Shown here piece after piece: positions 33,049 to 41,409 of a stretch of 42,767 nt of DNA (position 1 is its first letter; each line of letters opens with the position of its first letter). The notes under the pieces are model-generated. The model ran no database searches, was not told the DNA's origin, and was given only the letters and a program-made list of their open reading frames with translations. The position numbers were made by a program, and so were the translations under genes. Source of the DNA: NCED01 sp035493955 (GTDB lineage: Bacteria; Pseudomonadota; Alphaproteobacteria; Caulobacterales; Caulobacteraceae); the NCBI GenBank assembly GCA_035493955.1, contig DATJHI010000022.1:1-42767 (forward strand). Direction: 5' to 3'.

Positions 33049-34268
33049 CTTCGCCGGCTCTATCGCCCGTTTCCCCGCCCGCGGCGGGCAGCACGAGCGG
33101 CTTCAGCATCCTGACCTTCCTGCACAGCTTCGACCCCGGCGGAGTGGAGCGGGTCGCGCTGCGGTTGACCAAGACCTGGGCGGAGGCGGGTCACGAGGTC
33201 CATGTGCTCATGGGCCGCCGGACCGGCGCCGAGGAGCGGCCCGCCGGAGTCCGGTTTGATTTCGCGCCTGAGAATCGGTTCGCCCACCGCTTTGAGTCGC
33301 TGTGGCTGGTTCCCCACCTGGTCGCGGGGGTCCGGCGCCATCGGCCGGACGTCCTGTTCTGCGCCGGCAACACCTATGTGGTGGTGGCGGTTCTGGCCCG
33401 CCTGCTCTTGGGGCGCGCCTGCCCGCCGATCGTCTGCAAGGTCTCCAACAGCCTCGACCGCAAGGATTTCGGCTGGGCCATGCGGCGCCTGTACCCGGTC
33501 TGGCTGCGATTGCAGGCGCGGTTCATCGACCGCTTCGTCGGCATGGCCGAGACGATGCGCCCGGAGATGGCGGCCGCCCTGGGGCTGCCGGCCCATCAGC
33601 TCGCCATCGTCCACGACGGGGCCCTGAGCCTGGACGACATCGCCCGGGCGGAACGGGCGCCGAGGCCGGACGGGACGCCCCGGGGGCGCACCTTCATCGC
33701 GGTCGGACGGCTGGCGGCGCAGAAGGATTTCGGCCTGCTGGTCCGGGCCTTCGCCCGGATCGCTTCGGAGGACGACCGGCTGATCATCCTCGGGGAAGGG
33801 CCCGAACGCGCTCGGCTGGTCCGGCTGGCGACGGATCTGGGCGTGGCCGACCGGGTAGTCCTGCCCGGCCACGCCCAAGAGGTGACGCGCCAGCTCGCGG
33901 CCGCCGACGTGTTCGTGCTGAGCTCGCGCTACGAAGGCGTTCCGGCCGCGGTGCTGGAAGCCCTGGCGGCGGGCGCGTCCATCGTGGCCACCGATTGCTC
34001 GGTCGCCATGGCCGAGCTGCTCGAGAACGGCAGGCTCGGTCGACTGACGCCGCCGGGAGACGTGCGGGCGCTCGCCGAGGCGATGGACAGCGCCGGTCCG
34101 GTGGGCCCGACGACCCGCGCCGCCATGCGCGCCCAGGCCGAGCGGTTCACGGTCGAACGGGCCGGGGCCGCCTATCTGGCGCTCATGCAGCCCCTCGTCC
34201 GGCTGCGATCGACGGGCCCCGCCCTCCACGGGCGCGACCTGGCGACGGCGGCGGTCCAGCCGGACTGA
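33045..34268 (+). CDS. GT4 glycosyltransferase, last gene of the coupled trio
   Basis: 407 residues from a GTG that overlaps the DUF2141 stop (GTGA). The catalytic core begins ILTFLHSFDPGGVERVALRL and includes AVGRLAAQKDFGLLVRAFA and the EX7E motif in SSRYEGVPAAVLEAL. It is GT-B fold, retaining, using a nucleotide sugar. The N-terminal ~18 residues are a Ser/Pro-rich tail. It differs clearly from the GT4 at 29355, so the two likely add different sugars. Confidence 0.9.
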   Translation: MTSPALSPVSPPAAGSTSGFSILTFLHSFDPGGVERVALRLTKTWAEAGHEVHVLMGRRTGAEERPAGVRFDFAPENRFAHRFESLWLVPHLVAGVRRHRPDVLFCAGNTYVVVAVLARLLLGRACPPIVCKVSNSLDRKDFGWAMRRLYPVWLRLQARFIDRFVGMAETMRPEMAAALGLPAHQLAIVHDGALSLDDIARAERAPRPDGTPRGRTFIAVGRLAAQKDFGLLVRAFARIASEDDRLIILGEGPERARLVRLATDLGVADRVVLPGHAQEVTRQLAAADVFVLSSRYEGVPAAVLEALAAGASIVATDCSVAMAELLENGRLGRLTPPGDVRALAEAMDSAGPVGPTTRAAMRAQAERFTVERAGAAYLALMQPLVRLRSTGPALHGRDLATAAVQPD

Positions 34269-34378
34269 ACCTTACAGCCTTTTAAATCGGGTCTTGGAAC
34301 AGCGACGCCGTCTTGTCGTTCCTCCGCTAGCCGGGCGCCCCCAACTTTTCGCGGGCTTTTCCGGCGCACCTGCCATGC

Positions 34379-34384
34379 GGAGGA
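34379..34384 (+). promoter_or_regulatory. Strong ribosome binding site
   Basis: GGAGGA, six bases before the ATG at 34391, is close to the anti-Shine-Dalgarno complement and decides the start of the short secreted-protein gene. Confidence 0.7.
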
Positions 34385-34390
34385 ATCCAG

Positions 34391-34621
34391 ATGTACGCCA
34401 AGAGTTTAGCCCTGATCGTCGCCCTGGCGGCGAGCCCGGCGCTCGCCAAGACCGCCCCCGTGGCGGCGCCCGACCATGCGGGGCCGATCCCGTACAGCGA
34501 ACTGGCGGCCGCCGACGCCAAGATGAACGCGGCGCCGAAATCCCACATGAAGAAACGCGTGACGCACGCAAAGACGGCTCCGGCCACGCCCGCGGCGGCG
34601 GCCCAGCCCGCAAGCAAATAG
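34391..34621 (+). CDS. Small secreted Ala/Pro/Lys-rich protein
   Basis: 76 residues: signal peptide (KSLALIVALAASPALA, cut near residue 19), then a short segment with PDHAGPIPYSELAAADAKMN and a basic tail (KKRVTHAKTAP) ending in Ala/Pro/Gln. No cysteines in the mature part. It has a strong ribosome binding site, so it may be abundantly made. In size and composition it resembles the 71-residue protein at 13052-13267, but the sequences are not clearly homologous. Function unknown. It is a probable single-gene unit between the glycan locus and the transporter. Confidence 0.7.
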   Translation: MYAKSLALIVALAASPALAKTAPVAAPDHAGPIPYSELAAADAKMNAAPKSHMKKRVTHAKTAPATPAAAAQPASK

Positions 34622-34771
34622 TCCGCGCTACGGTCGGCGGGTCTCCTCACTCCCCGGGGGACCTGCCTTCGGCTCTTGGGGCTTGCTGGCGTCAAGCGGG
34701 ATTGACCTGGGCTCCGCTTCGCGTCGGAGTGCGCCGGCCATCAGTCTGCGCGCCGGAGCCCGAGAGTCCCC

Positions 34772-35905
34772 ATGACCGACGTCCCTAAACCACCCTCTGG
34801 GGGGCCGAAGGCCGCGCGGCGGCTGCGCACGGAAACCTCCAAACAGGACGCCTTGCGCAATGCGGTGATCTTCCTGGCCGTGGTGGCCGGCGGCTTCGTG
34901 GTCATGGAGTTGCAGGCGATCCTGGCGCCCCTGGTCGTGGCCACCTTCCTGCTGATCCTGATCGACGCCTTTTCCCTGTGGGTCGAGCGGCGCTGGCCGC
35001 GTTGCCCGGAATGGCTTCGCCTGTCCATGGCGGCAGCCCTGATCATTGTCGGGTTCGCCGTGGTGATGGGAGTCTGCGCCCACTACATCCGCCCCTTCGC
35101 CACCGAGATCATCGCCCTGGAGCCGAAGTTGGACGCGGCGTTGTGGCATTTGACCGAGACGCTGCAACTTCCGCCGCTGACCGTGCCGGAACTGGCGCGG
35201 GGGGAAAACGCCTCCTCGGCCGTGCTGGGCCTGTTCGGGGCGGCGCGTGGGGTGGTCTCGCGCACCGCCCTGGTGATGATCTATCTGGGTTTCCTGCTGG
35301 CCTCGCGGCGGCCGTTCGCGCTGAAGATGCAGCGCCTGTTCGAAGGTCCGGTCCGGCACGCCCACGCCCTGGCGGTGTTCCAGAGCGTGCGCACCGCCAC
35401 CGAGCAGTATATGACGCTGCAGACGTTCAAGGCCGCCTTGATGGCCCTGACCGGGGTGATCACGACCTCGGCCATCGGCCTGCCCAACGCGCCGTTCTGG
35501 GCCTTCCTGCTGTTTCTGGCCGCCTATGTCCCGATCGTCGGCGGGATCGCCGCCGCCCTGGTCCCGTCCCTGGTCGCCTTGGCCCAGTTCGACACGCCGG
35601 TGAAGCCGCTGTTGCTGCTGGTGGTGTTGGGCGGCGCCATCTTCCTGATCGACAATGTGCTGATGCCGAAGCTGCAGGCCGACCGGTTGAATATCGACCC
35701 GGTGGTCGTGCTGCTGTCCCTGGGATTCTGGGGCCTGATCTTCGGCCTGCCGGGAGTGTTTTTGTCCACCCCGCTGACCGTCGTGGTCATGGCCCTGACG
35801 GCGGAATTCCGCAGCCTGCGCTGGATCGCCATCCTCCTGTCCAAGGAGGGGGAGGTGCTGAGGAAGATCCCGGTCCCGCTCGCTTCCGAAGGCGGGACGG
35901 GCTAG
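34772..35905 (+). CDS. AI-2E family (UPF0118) transporter
   Basis: A 377-residue membrane protein of about eight helices. The N-terminal pair (VIFLAVVAGGFVVMELQAIL, LAPLVVATFLLILIDAF), the long extracytoplasmic loop, and the conserved C-terminal PIVGGIAAALVPSLVAL, NVLMPKLQADRLNIDPVVVLLSLGFWGLIFGLPGVFLSTPLTVV are family hallmarks. Members have been linked to AI-2 export and Na+/H+ exchange; the role here cannot be told. A 150-base spacer separates it from the small gene upstream; it converges on the CobW gene. Confidence 0.9.
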   Translation: MTDVPKPPSGGPKAARRLRTETSKQDALRNAVIFLAVVAGGFVVMELQAILAPLVVATFLLILIDAFSLWVERRWPRCPEWLRLSMAAALIIVGFAVVMGVCAHYIRPFATEIIALEPKLDAALWHLTETLQLPPLTVPELARGENASSAVLGLFGAARGVVSRTALVMIYLGFLLASRRPFALKMQRLFEGPVRHAHALAVFQSVRTATEQYMTLQTFKAALMALTGVITTSAIGLPNAPFWAFLLFLAAYVPIVGGIAAALVPSLVALAQFDTPVKPLLLLVVLGGAIFLIDNVLMPKLQADRLNIDPVVVLLSLGFWGLIFGLPGVFLSTPLTVVVMALTAEFRSLRWIAILLSKEGEVLRKIPVPLASEGGTG

Positions 35906-35918
35906 GCCGGGGCTAGGA

Positions 35919-37058
35919 TCAGGTTCCGTCCCGCGCCGCCTGGGCGCGGCGACGGGCGGCGGCGGTGCGGGTCGCCACCCGGTCCAGCAGGGAGACCATC
36001 TCCTCGAGATCGGCCTTGGGCATGTTCTGGGTGATGAAGACGATCCTGGTGCGGTGATCGGCGTCCGGCCAGGCGTCGAGCCAGGTCAAGTTGTGCAGCA
36101 GGTGCTGGGCGCCCTGGAGCACCGCCGGCTTTCCGGGTTCCTCGGCCACGGCGACAAGGCCCTTCACCCGCAGCAGGTTGGGGCCGAGGTTCTTCTCGAT
36201 GGCGGCGAGCAGCAGTTGCAGCGCCTCGCGGCTCGTCGGCTCGTCCCGCACCAGGCAGAAGGACGCGATGGCGATATTGTGGTGGTGGTGATGGTGGTGG
36301 TCATCGTGGTCGTGACCGTGCTCATGGTCGTGATGGTGGTCCGCATAGGCCTCGGCGTTCAACCAGGCCCGCGCCGTATCGCCGCCCTTGGACGGGTCGA
36401 AGCCGGAATCCCGCAGGAGATGCACCGGCGCCGCGCCGGCTTCCCCGGCCAGGACGATGTCCGCCGCCGGGTTCAGCGCCCTCAGGCGGGCCTTCAGCGT
36501 CTCGGTCAGGGCGGCCGCGGCGCCTTCGGGGGCCAGGTCCAGCTTGGTGATCAGGATGTGGTCGGCCAGGGCGACCTGACGCACCGACTCCGCATGTTCG
36601 TCCAGGGTGCCGGGGCCGTTGATGGCGTCCACCGTCGCCACCACGGCCCCGATCCGGTAGAGTCCCTCCAGGGTCGGTTCGGACAGGAAGGCCTGCAGCA
36701 CCGGGCCGGGATCGGCCAGTCCCGAGGTCTCGATCACCACATGGTCGAAGGCCGGGATCTTGCCGGCCTCCCGCGCGTGATAGAGGTCGTTCATGGCCCC
36801 TATCAGGTCGCCGAACACGGTGCAGCAGAGGCAGCCGTTCTCCAGCACCAGGATGGTGTCGTCGCTGGCCGTGGCCAGGGCGTGGTCCAGCCCCACCTCG
36901 CCGAACTCGTTGATGACCACCGCGGTGCGTGCCATGGCCGGATCGCGCAGGGCCCGGTTGAGCAGGGTGGTCTTGCCGCTGCCGAGGAAGCCGGTCAGCA
37001 CCGTGACCGGCGTCCTGACGTCCGGCCGCGGCGGCGCTGGCGGGACCGGCTCGGTCAT
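35919..37058 (-). CDS. CobW/COG0523-family G3E GTPase, metal chaperone
   Basis: 379 residues. Walker A is GFLGSGKTT (23-31), the metal-binding CLCC motif is at 76-79 in ENGCLCCT, switch II region VIETSGLADP, and guanine specificity TKLD. A very His-rich loop (about 230-256) with runs of HxH and seven histidines in a row precedes the CobW C-terminal domain. Such loops bind Zn, Co or Ni. COG0523 proteins deliver a metal to a client under limitation. The gene starts 12 bases past the stop of an Old Yellow Enzyme gene, probably one transcript; no Zur box was seen. Confidence 0.92.
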   Translation of the reverse strand: MTEPVPPAPPRPDVRTPVTVLTGFLGSGKTTLLNRALRDPAMARTAVVINEFGEVGLDHALATASDDTILVLENGCLCCTVFGDLIGAMNDLYHAREAGKIPAFDHVVIETSGLADPGPVLQAFLSEPTLEGLYRIGAVVATVDAINGPGTLDEHAESVRQVALADHILITKLDLAPEGAAAALTETLKARLRALNPAADIVLAGEAGAAPVHLLRDSGFDPSKGGDTARAWLNAEAYADHHHDHEHGHDHDDHHHHHHHNIAIASFCLVRDEPTSREALQLLLAAIEKNLGPNLLRVKGLVAVAEEPGKPAVLQGAQHLLHNLTWLDAWPDADHRTRIVFITQNMPKADLEEMVSLLDRVATRTAAARRRAQAARDGT

Positions 37059-37070
37059 GAGGTCAAGGCC

Positions 37071-38186
37071 TCAGGCCGGCTTGGGCTGGCGGTTGGGGAA
37101 CAGCTGCGGACGTAAGGACGGATGGCCGGCGCGGTACTTGGGCGCATATTCCGTCTCGACCCCAAGCTCCTCGGCCGCGTGCCAGGCCCAGCGGGGATCG
37201 TAGATGGCGCCGCGGGCGATGGCGATCATGTCGGCCTGGCCGGAGGCGATGATTTCCTCCGCCTGTCTGGCCTTGTCGATCAGGCCCACCGAACGGGTGA
37301 CCATGCCGGCCTCCTTGCGCACCCGGGCGCCGAACTCGACCTGGTAGCCGGGCGCCAGCGGGATGATCTGGCGGGCGTCGACGCCGCCGGTGGAGACGTC
37401 GATATAGTCGCAGCCGATGGCCTTGAGGGCCTTGGCGAAGACCACCGCCTCGTCGGTGTTGAAGCCGCCCACCACCCAGTCCTCCGCCGAAATGCGGATG
37501 CCCATCGGCTTGTCGGCCGGCCAGGCCGCCCGCATCGCCGCGAAGCACTCCAGCGGGAAGCGCATGCGGTTCTCGAGGCTCCCGCCGTATTCGTCGGTGC
37601 GCTGGTTGGACAGGGGCGAAAGGAACTGGTTGATCAGATAACCGTGGCCGCCGTGCATCTCGATCAGGTCGAAGCCGATGCGCTCGGCGCGCTTCACCGA
37701 AGCGACATGGTCGGCGACGCACTGCTTGATGTCGCCGACGGTCATCGGCCGCGGCTCGGGCCAGCCGGCGCCATAGGGGATGGCCGACGGGCCGATGGTC
37801 TGCCAGGCGCCCTCTTCCGGCAGGTAGGGCTTGCCGCCCTGGGCCGGCGGCGAGGAGGAGCCCTTGCGCCCGGCGTGGGCGATCTGGATGCCCAACTTGG
37901 CGACGCCGTAGGTGCGGCAGAAGTCGACGATCCGCTTCATCGCCGCTTCGTTCTCGTCGTTGCACAAGGTCGCGCACTTGAGACTGATGCGGCCTTCCAT
38001 GGAGACGTTGGTCATCTCGACGACGACAAGGCCGGCCGCGCCCATCGAGAAGCCGCCCAGGTGCATCAGGTGCCAGTCGCCGGCGCTGCCGTCGGTGGAG
38101 GCGTATTGGCACATGGGCGAAACCACGACCCGGTTGTTCAGGGTCAGGCCGCGAAGGGTGATGGGCGAAAAGAGCGCGCTGGTCAC
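37071..38186 (-). CDS. Old Yellow Enzyme-family NADH:flavin oxidoreductase (YqjM-like)
   Basis: A 371-residue FMN TIM barrel that reduces activated C=C bonds. Cys26 and Tyr28 in SPMCQY are the FMN-tuning pair of the YqjM (thermophilic-like) subgroup, QIAHAGRKG (101-109) holds an active-site His region, and HGGHGYLINQFLSP and RISAEDW follow in order. Likely substrates are enones, nitro compounds or maleimides from stress or xenobiotics. It is upstream of cobW and 138 bases downstream of a DoxX gene. Confidence 0.93.
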   Translation of the reverse strand: MTSALFSPITLRGLTLNNRVVVSPMCQYASTDGSAGDWHLMHLGGFSMGAAGLVVVEMTNVSMEGRISLKCATLCNDENEAAMKRIVDFCRTYGVAKLGIQIAHAGRKGSSSPPAQGGKPYLPEEGAWQTIGPSAIPYGAGWPEPRPMTVGDIKQCVADHVASVKRAERIGFDLIEMHGGHGYLINQFLSPLSNQRTDEYGGSLENRMRFPLECFAAMRAAWPADKPMGIRISAEDWVVGGFNTDEAVVFAKALKAIGCDYIDVSTGGVDARQIIPLAPGYQVEFGARVRKEAGMVTRSVGLIDKARQAEEIIASGQADMIAIARGAIYDPRWAWHAAEELGVETEYAPKYRAGHPSLRPQLFPNRQPKPA

Positions 38187-38324
38187 GGGGGTTCAGCCTC
38201 TCGAGTGTTGATTGGGAATTCGGCGGAAACGCCCGTTTGGACCGATCCTCGAAATTATGGTCACCCCTAGCCTGCAGGCCTGACGGCCGCAAGCCGGAGC
38301 GCCGCCCCGGTCCGCTCAAATCGA

Positions 38325-38693
38325 TCAGGAAGGGTGCAGCGCGACGATGAAGCAGCACAGCGCCCAAAAGAAGGGGTATTCGCTGCCGCCCAGGTTCCAC
38401 AGCCACTTGCCTTTGCAGACCCTGTGGTTGGCGGCGGTCGCCACCAGCATGAACACCCCGGTCAGGGCGGCCGTGTAGCGGGTGTAGACGCCCAGGATCA
38501 TGGCCAGGGCCAGGATCCATTCGATGGCCATGGCGCTGTAGACCCAGAGTTTCACCGGCCTGAAGCCGGCGGCGGTGAAGAAGCCGGTCACCGCGTTCTG
38601 GGCGGTGATCTTGCCGATGGCGTGCGGAATGATGAATGCGCCACAGACGATCCGCAGCAGCACATAGCCGTTCGATAAATCGAAGTTGAACAT
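38325..38693 (-). CDS. DoxX family membrane protein
   Basis: 122 residues with about four helices: YVLLRIVCGAFIIPHAIGKI, LWVYSAMAIEWILALAMILGV, YTAALTGVFMLVATAANHR and PFFWALCCFIVALH. The first helix with Arg and the IGK turn match DoxX/DoxD-like proteins, small inner-membrane proteins linked to quinone or thiol redox chemistry. Function here unknown. It may share a transcript with the downstream oxidoreductase. Confidence 0.85.
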   Translation of the reverse strand: MFNFDLSNGYVLLRIVCGAFIIPHAIGKITAQNAVTGFFTAAGFRPVKLWVYSAMAIEWILALAMILGVYTRYTAALTGVFMLVATAANHRVCKGKWLWNLGGSEYPFFWALCCFIVALHPS

Positions 38694-38820
38694 CGACTAG
38701 CCCCCTGTTTCGGCAATTTGTCTTGGCCGCCGCACCGCGGCGCGAGCCTCGCTTGAGCCGATTGGCCGACATCTATGCATATCGGCTTTCGGCCCGGCAA
38801 CGCGGGAGTGCGCCCGGTCC

Positions 38821-40074
38821 CTAGAACACCTCGCAACCGGGCAGGCCGCAGGAGATCAGGCGGTCGGACGGGAAGTTGGTGATGATCTCGCAGCCGTCCT
38901 TGGTGACGACCACCTCTTCTTCGATCCGGGCCGCCCCGGACCCGTCGGCGGCGCCGCACCAGGTCTCCAGGGCGAACACCATGCCCTCGCGCAGGGGCTG
39001 GTTCTGGCCCTTGTAGCGCTTGGAGATGATCGGCCGCTCCCACAGGGACAGGCCGACGCCGTGGCCGTACTGGAGCAGGAAGGCTTCGGCCTCGTCGCGG
39101 TAGCCGAACTCGCTGGCGTCGGGCCAGACGGCCGCGATCTCGTCCGGCGTCACCCCCGGCTTGATCATGTCGATCGACGCCGAGATCCACTTCGAGGCCT
39201 TCTCGTAGGCCTCGACCTGGTGCTTGTTCGGCTCGCCGCAGACGAAGGTCCGGTAATAGCAGGTCCGGTAGCCGTTATAGGAGTGCATGATGTCGAGGAA
39301 GATCATGTCTCCGGGCTGGATGATCCGGTCCGAGAAGGTGTGGCAATGGGGCCGGCCGCGCGGGCCCGACACCGAGTTGACGCACTCCACCCGCTCGGAC
39401 CCCAGGCGGTAGAGCTTGTCGTTGGCGATGGCCACGAGCTCGTTCTCGCGCGTGCCCGGCCGGATCGCCTTGGCGATGTCGACATAGGTCCCGTCCACCA
39501 TGGAGGCGGCCAGTTTCAACAGCTCGATCTCGTCCGGGGTCTTGATCTCGCGGGCGTCCAGCAGGGCCTGCTGGCCGTCGACCACCTCGATCCCTTCGGC
39601 TTCGAGGGCGCGGAGCATGGGCAGCTCCATGACGTCGATGCCCAGGGGCTGTTTGTCGATGCCGTAGTGGACCAGGGCCTTCTTGATCTGGCGGGCGAAC
39701 TCCCCCTGTATGTTCATCCACGGCGGCAGGCCCCCCTGCATGATCGAGATCGGCGCGGCCACGTGCTCGGCGATCCAAGGCGAGGAGATCCGCTTGGCCG
39801 GCGCCGCCGGATCCCACAGGAAGGGCTGGCCCTCGGCAGGGCACAGGGCGTAGCGCATGAACTTGTCGCGTCCCCATTCGCCCAGGTGGGTGCCGGTGAC
39901 GTAGCGGATGTTGTCGAAGTTGAAGCAGAGGATGCCGCCGAGACCGGCGAACTTGGCCGCCTCCTGGGCCCGCTTCAGGCGCTCGCGGCGCAGGCGGTCG
40001 TAGTCGATCCCGCCTTCCCAATCCTTGGCCTGGGTTCCCCAGGCGGCGCCGGCTTGCGGGCTGTTGTATTTCAT
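38821..40074 (-). CDS. M24 (pita-bread) family hydrolase with altered metal site
   Basis: 417 residues with a creatinase-type N-terminal domain and a C-terminal pita-bread fold. The five usual metal ligands are Asp, Asp, His, Glu, Glu. Here Asp261 (FLDIMHSYNGYR), His338 (YGHGVGL), Glu370 (FALETW) and Glu385/386 (IEEEVV) are present, but the second Asp is Cys272 in GYRTCYYRTF. Such members may not be peptidases; creatinase, ectoine hydrolase and DMSP lyase DddP show the fold can do other chemistry. It follows the E2 gene by 41 bases on the same strand, with an aldehyde dehydrogenase beyond, so a small-molecule catabolic role is plausible. Confidence 0.85.
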   Translation of the reverse strand: MKYNSPQAGAAWGTQAKDWEGGIDYDRLRRERLKRAQEAAKFAGLGGILCFNFDNIRYVTGTHLGEWGRDKFMRYALCPAEGQPFLWDPAAPAKRISSPWIAEHVAAPISIMQGGLPPWMNIQGEFARQIKKALVHYGIDKQPLGIDVMELPMLRALEAEGIEVVDGQQALLDAREIKTPDEIELLKLAASMVDGTYVDIAKAIRPGTRENELVAIANDKLYRLGSERVECVNSVSGPRGRPHCHTFSDRIIQPGDMIFLDIMHSYNGYRTCYYRTFVCGEPNKHQVEAYEKASKWISASIDMIKPGVTPDEIAAVWPDASEFGYRDEAEAFLLQYGHGVGLSLWERPIISKRYKGQNQPLREGMVFALETWCGAADGSGAARIEEEVVVTKDGCEIITNFPSDRLISCGLPGCEVF

Positions 40075-40115
40075 CTTCGTCCTCCCCAGCCGGCGCTTTG
40101 GCCGGCGACCGGTTC

Positions 40116-41393
40116 TTAGATTAGGGCGCTGATCGGGTTTTCCATGATGGCCTTGAAGGCGGCGAGCAGCCCGGCGCCGAGGGCCCCGTCCACCACCCGG
40201 TGGTCCACCGACAGGGTGACGGTCATCCGGCTTTCGAACCTGATCCCGCCGTCCTCGGCCTCGACCGGCCGGCGTTCGCCCGCCCCGACCGCCAGGATGG
40301 TGGCGTGGGGCGGGCTGACGATGGCCATGAACTCCCGCACCCCGAACATGCCGAGGTTGGAGATCGCCGCCGAGCCGCCCTGGTATTCGGCGGGTTTCAG
40401 CTTGCGGTCACGGGCGCGCGCGGCCAGGTCGCGGATCTCGGCGGAAATGGCCGACAGGCTCTTGGTCTCGGCATTGCGGACCACGGGGGTCAAAAGGCCG
40501 CCTTCGATGGCCACGGCCACGCCCACGTCGGAGCGCTGGAACTGCAGGATGCGGTCCTCCGCCCAGACGGCGTTGGCGGCGGGGACTTGGCTCAGCGCCA
40601 GCGCGTAGGCCTTCACCACGAAATCGTTGACCGAGATCTTCACCGCCCCCGAGGCGTTGATCCGCTTGCGGATGTCCAGCAGCGGCTCCAGCCCGACCTC
40701 CATGGTCAGGTAGAAGTGGGGGACGGTCTGTTTGGACTCGACCAGGCGCCGGGCGATGGTGCGCCGCATGCCGTCGAGCTGCACCTCCTCGTACGGAACG
40801 TCCTGGTAGAGGGCCTTGACCTGGTCGAGGGTCGCTCCGGTCGCCATCGATCCGCCGGCGGCGCTTGGGGCCGCCCTGGGCGCCTTGGCTATGTCGGCGG
40901 CGACGATGCGGCCATGGGGTCCGGACCCCGTCAGCTTGGCCGGATCGACCCCGGCCTCGGCGGCGAGCCGGCGGGCCAGGGGCGTGATCTTGGCCCCGTT
41001 GGCCAGGGTGACGGGGCCGAAGTTCTTCTCCGGCGAGACTACGGCGTTGAAGGGGTCGAGGGTGCGCCGGGCCGGAGTGGCCGCCGCCGGAACGGATGCG
41101 AGCGTGGCCGGCGCTGCGATAGGGGCAGGGGCGAGGGCGTCCGGGGGCGGTGCGGCCCCGGTGGGCCCTGACAGGACCGCGACCACCGCGCTCACCGGTA
41201 CGGTCTGGCCCTCTCCCACACGGATTTCGGTCAGGGTCCCGGCGGTCATGGTCGGGACCTCCATCGAGGTCTTGTCGGTCTCGATCTCGAACAGCACGTC
41301 GCCGGCGGCGAGGACGTCGCCGACCGACTTGAACCATTTGACGATCTTGCCCTCGGCGACGGTTTCGCCGAGTTGCGGCATCAGGACGTCCAT
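40116..41393 (-). CDS. Dihydrolipoamide acyltransferase (E2) of a 2-oxoacid dehydrogenase complex
   Basis: 425 residues in the E2 order: one lipoyl domain (about 1-75, lipoylated Lys41 in EIETDKTS), an Ala/Pro linker, a peripheral-subunit-binding domain (about 133-170, ITPLARRLAAEAGVDPAKLTGSGPHGRI), a second linker, and the catalytic CoA-acyltransferase core ending with SVDHRVVDGA (His398, Asp402). The core resembles pyruvate dehydrogenase E2. The single lipoyl domain and lack of adjacent E1 or E3 genes suggest an accessory complex (acetoin, branched-chain or other) whose E1 may lie beyond the right edge. It is 16 bases downstream of the aldehyde dehydrogenase. Confidence 0.92.
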   Translation of the reverse strand: MDVLMPQLGETVAEGKIVKWFKSVGDVLAAGDVLFEIETDKTSMEVPTMTAGTLTEIRVGEGQTVPVSAVVAVLSGPTGAAPPPDALAPAPIAAPATLASVPAAATPARRTLDPFNAVVSPEKNFGPVTLANGAKITPLARRLAAEAGVDPAKLTGSGPHGRIVAADIAKAPRAAPSAAGGSMATGATLDQVKALYQDVPYEEVQLDGMRRTIARRLVESKQTVPHFYLTMEVGLEPLLDIRKRINASGAVKISVNDFVVKAYALALSQVPAANAVWAEDRILQFQRSDVGVAVAIEGGLLTPVVRNAETKSLSAISAEIRDLAARARDRKLKPAEYQGGSAAISNLGMFGVREFMAIVSPPHATILAVGAGERRPVEAEDGGIRFESRMTVTLSVDHRVVDGALGAGLLAAFKAIMENPISALI

Positions 41394-41409
41394 GACCGGC
41401 TTCGTCCCC

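Noticed and set aside
36280..36345. Apparent tandem repeat of GTG/GAT/GGT triplets
   Set aside because: It is the coding sequence of the histidine-rich loop of the CobW protein read on the other strand, not a separate repeat.
38821..40074. DMSP lyase DddP
   Set aside because: Overall M24 resemblance and length fit, but I recall a FDTD-type ligand pair and a conserved later Asp for DddP, and here the second ligand is Cys; kept as a generic M24 hydrolase.
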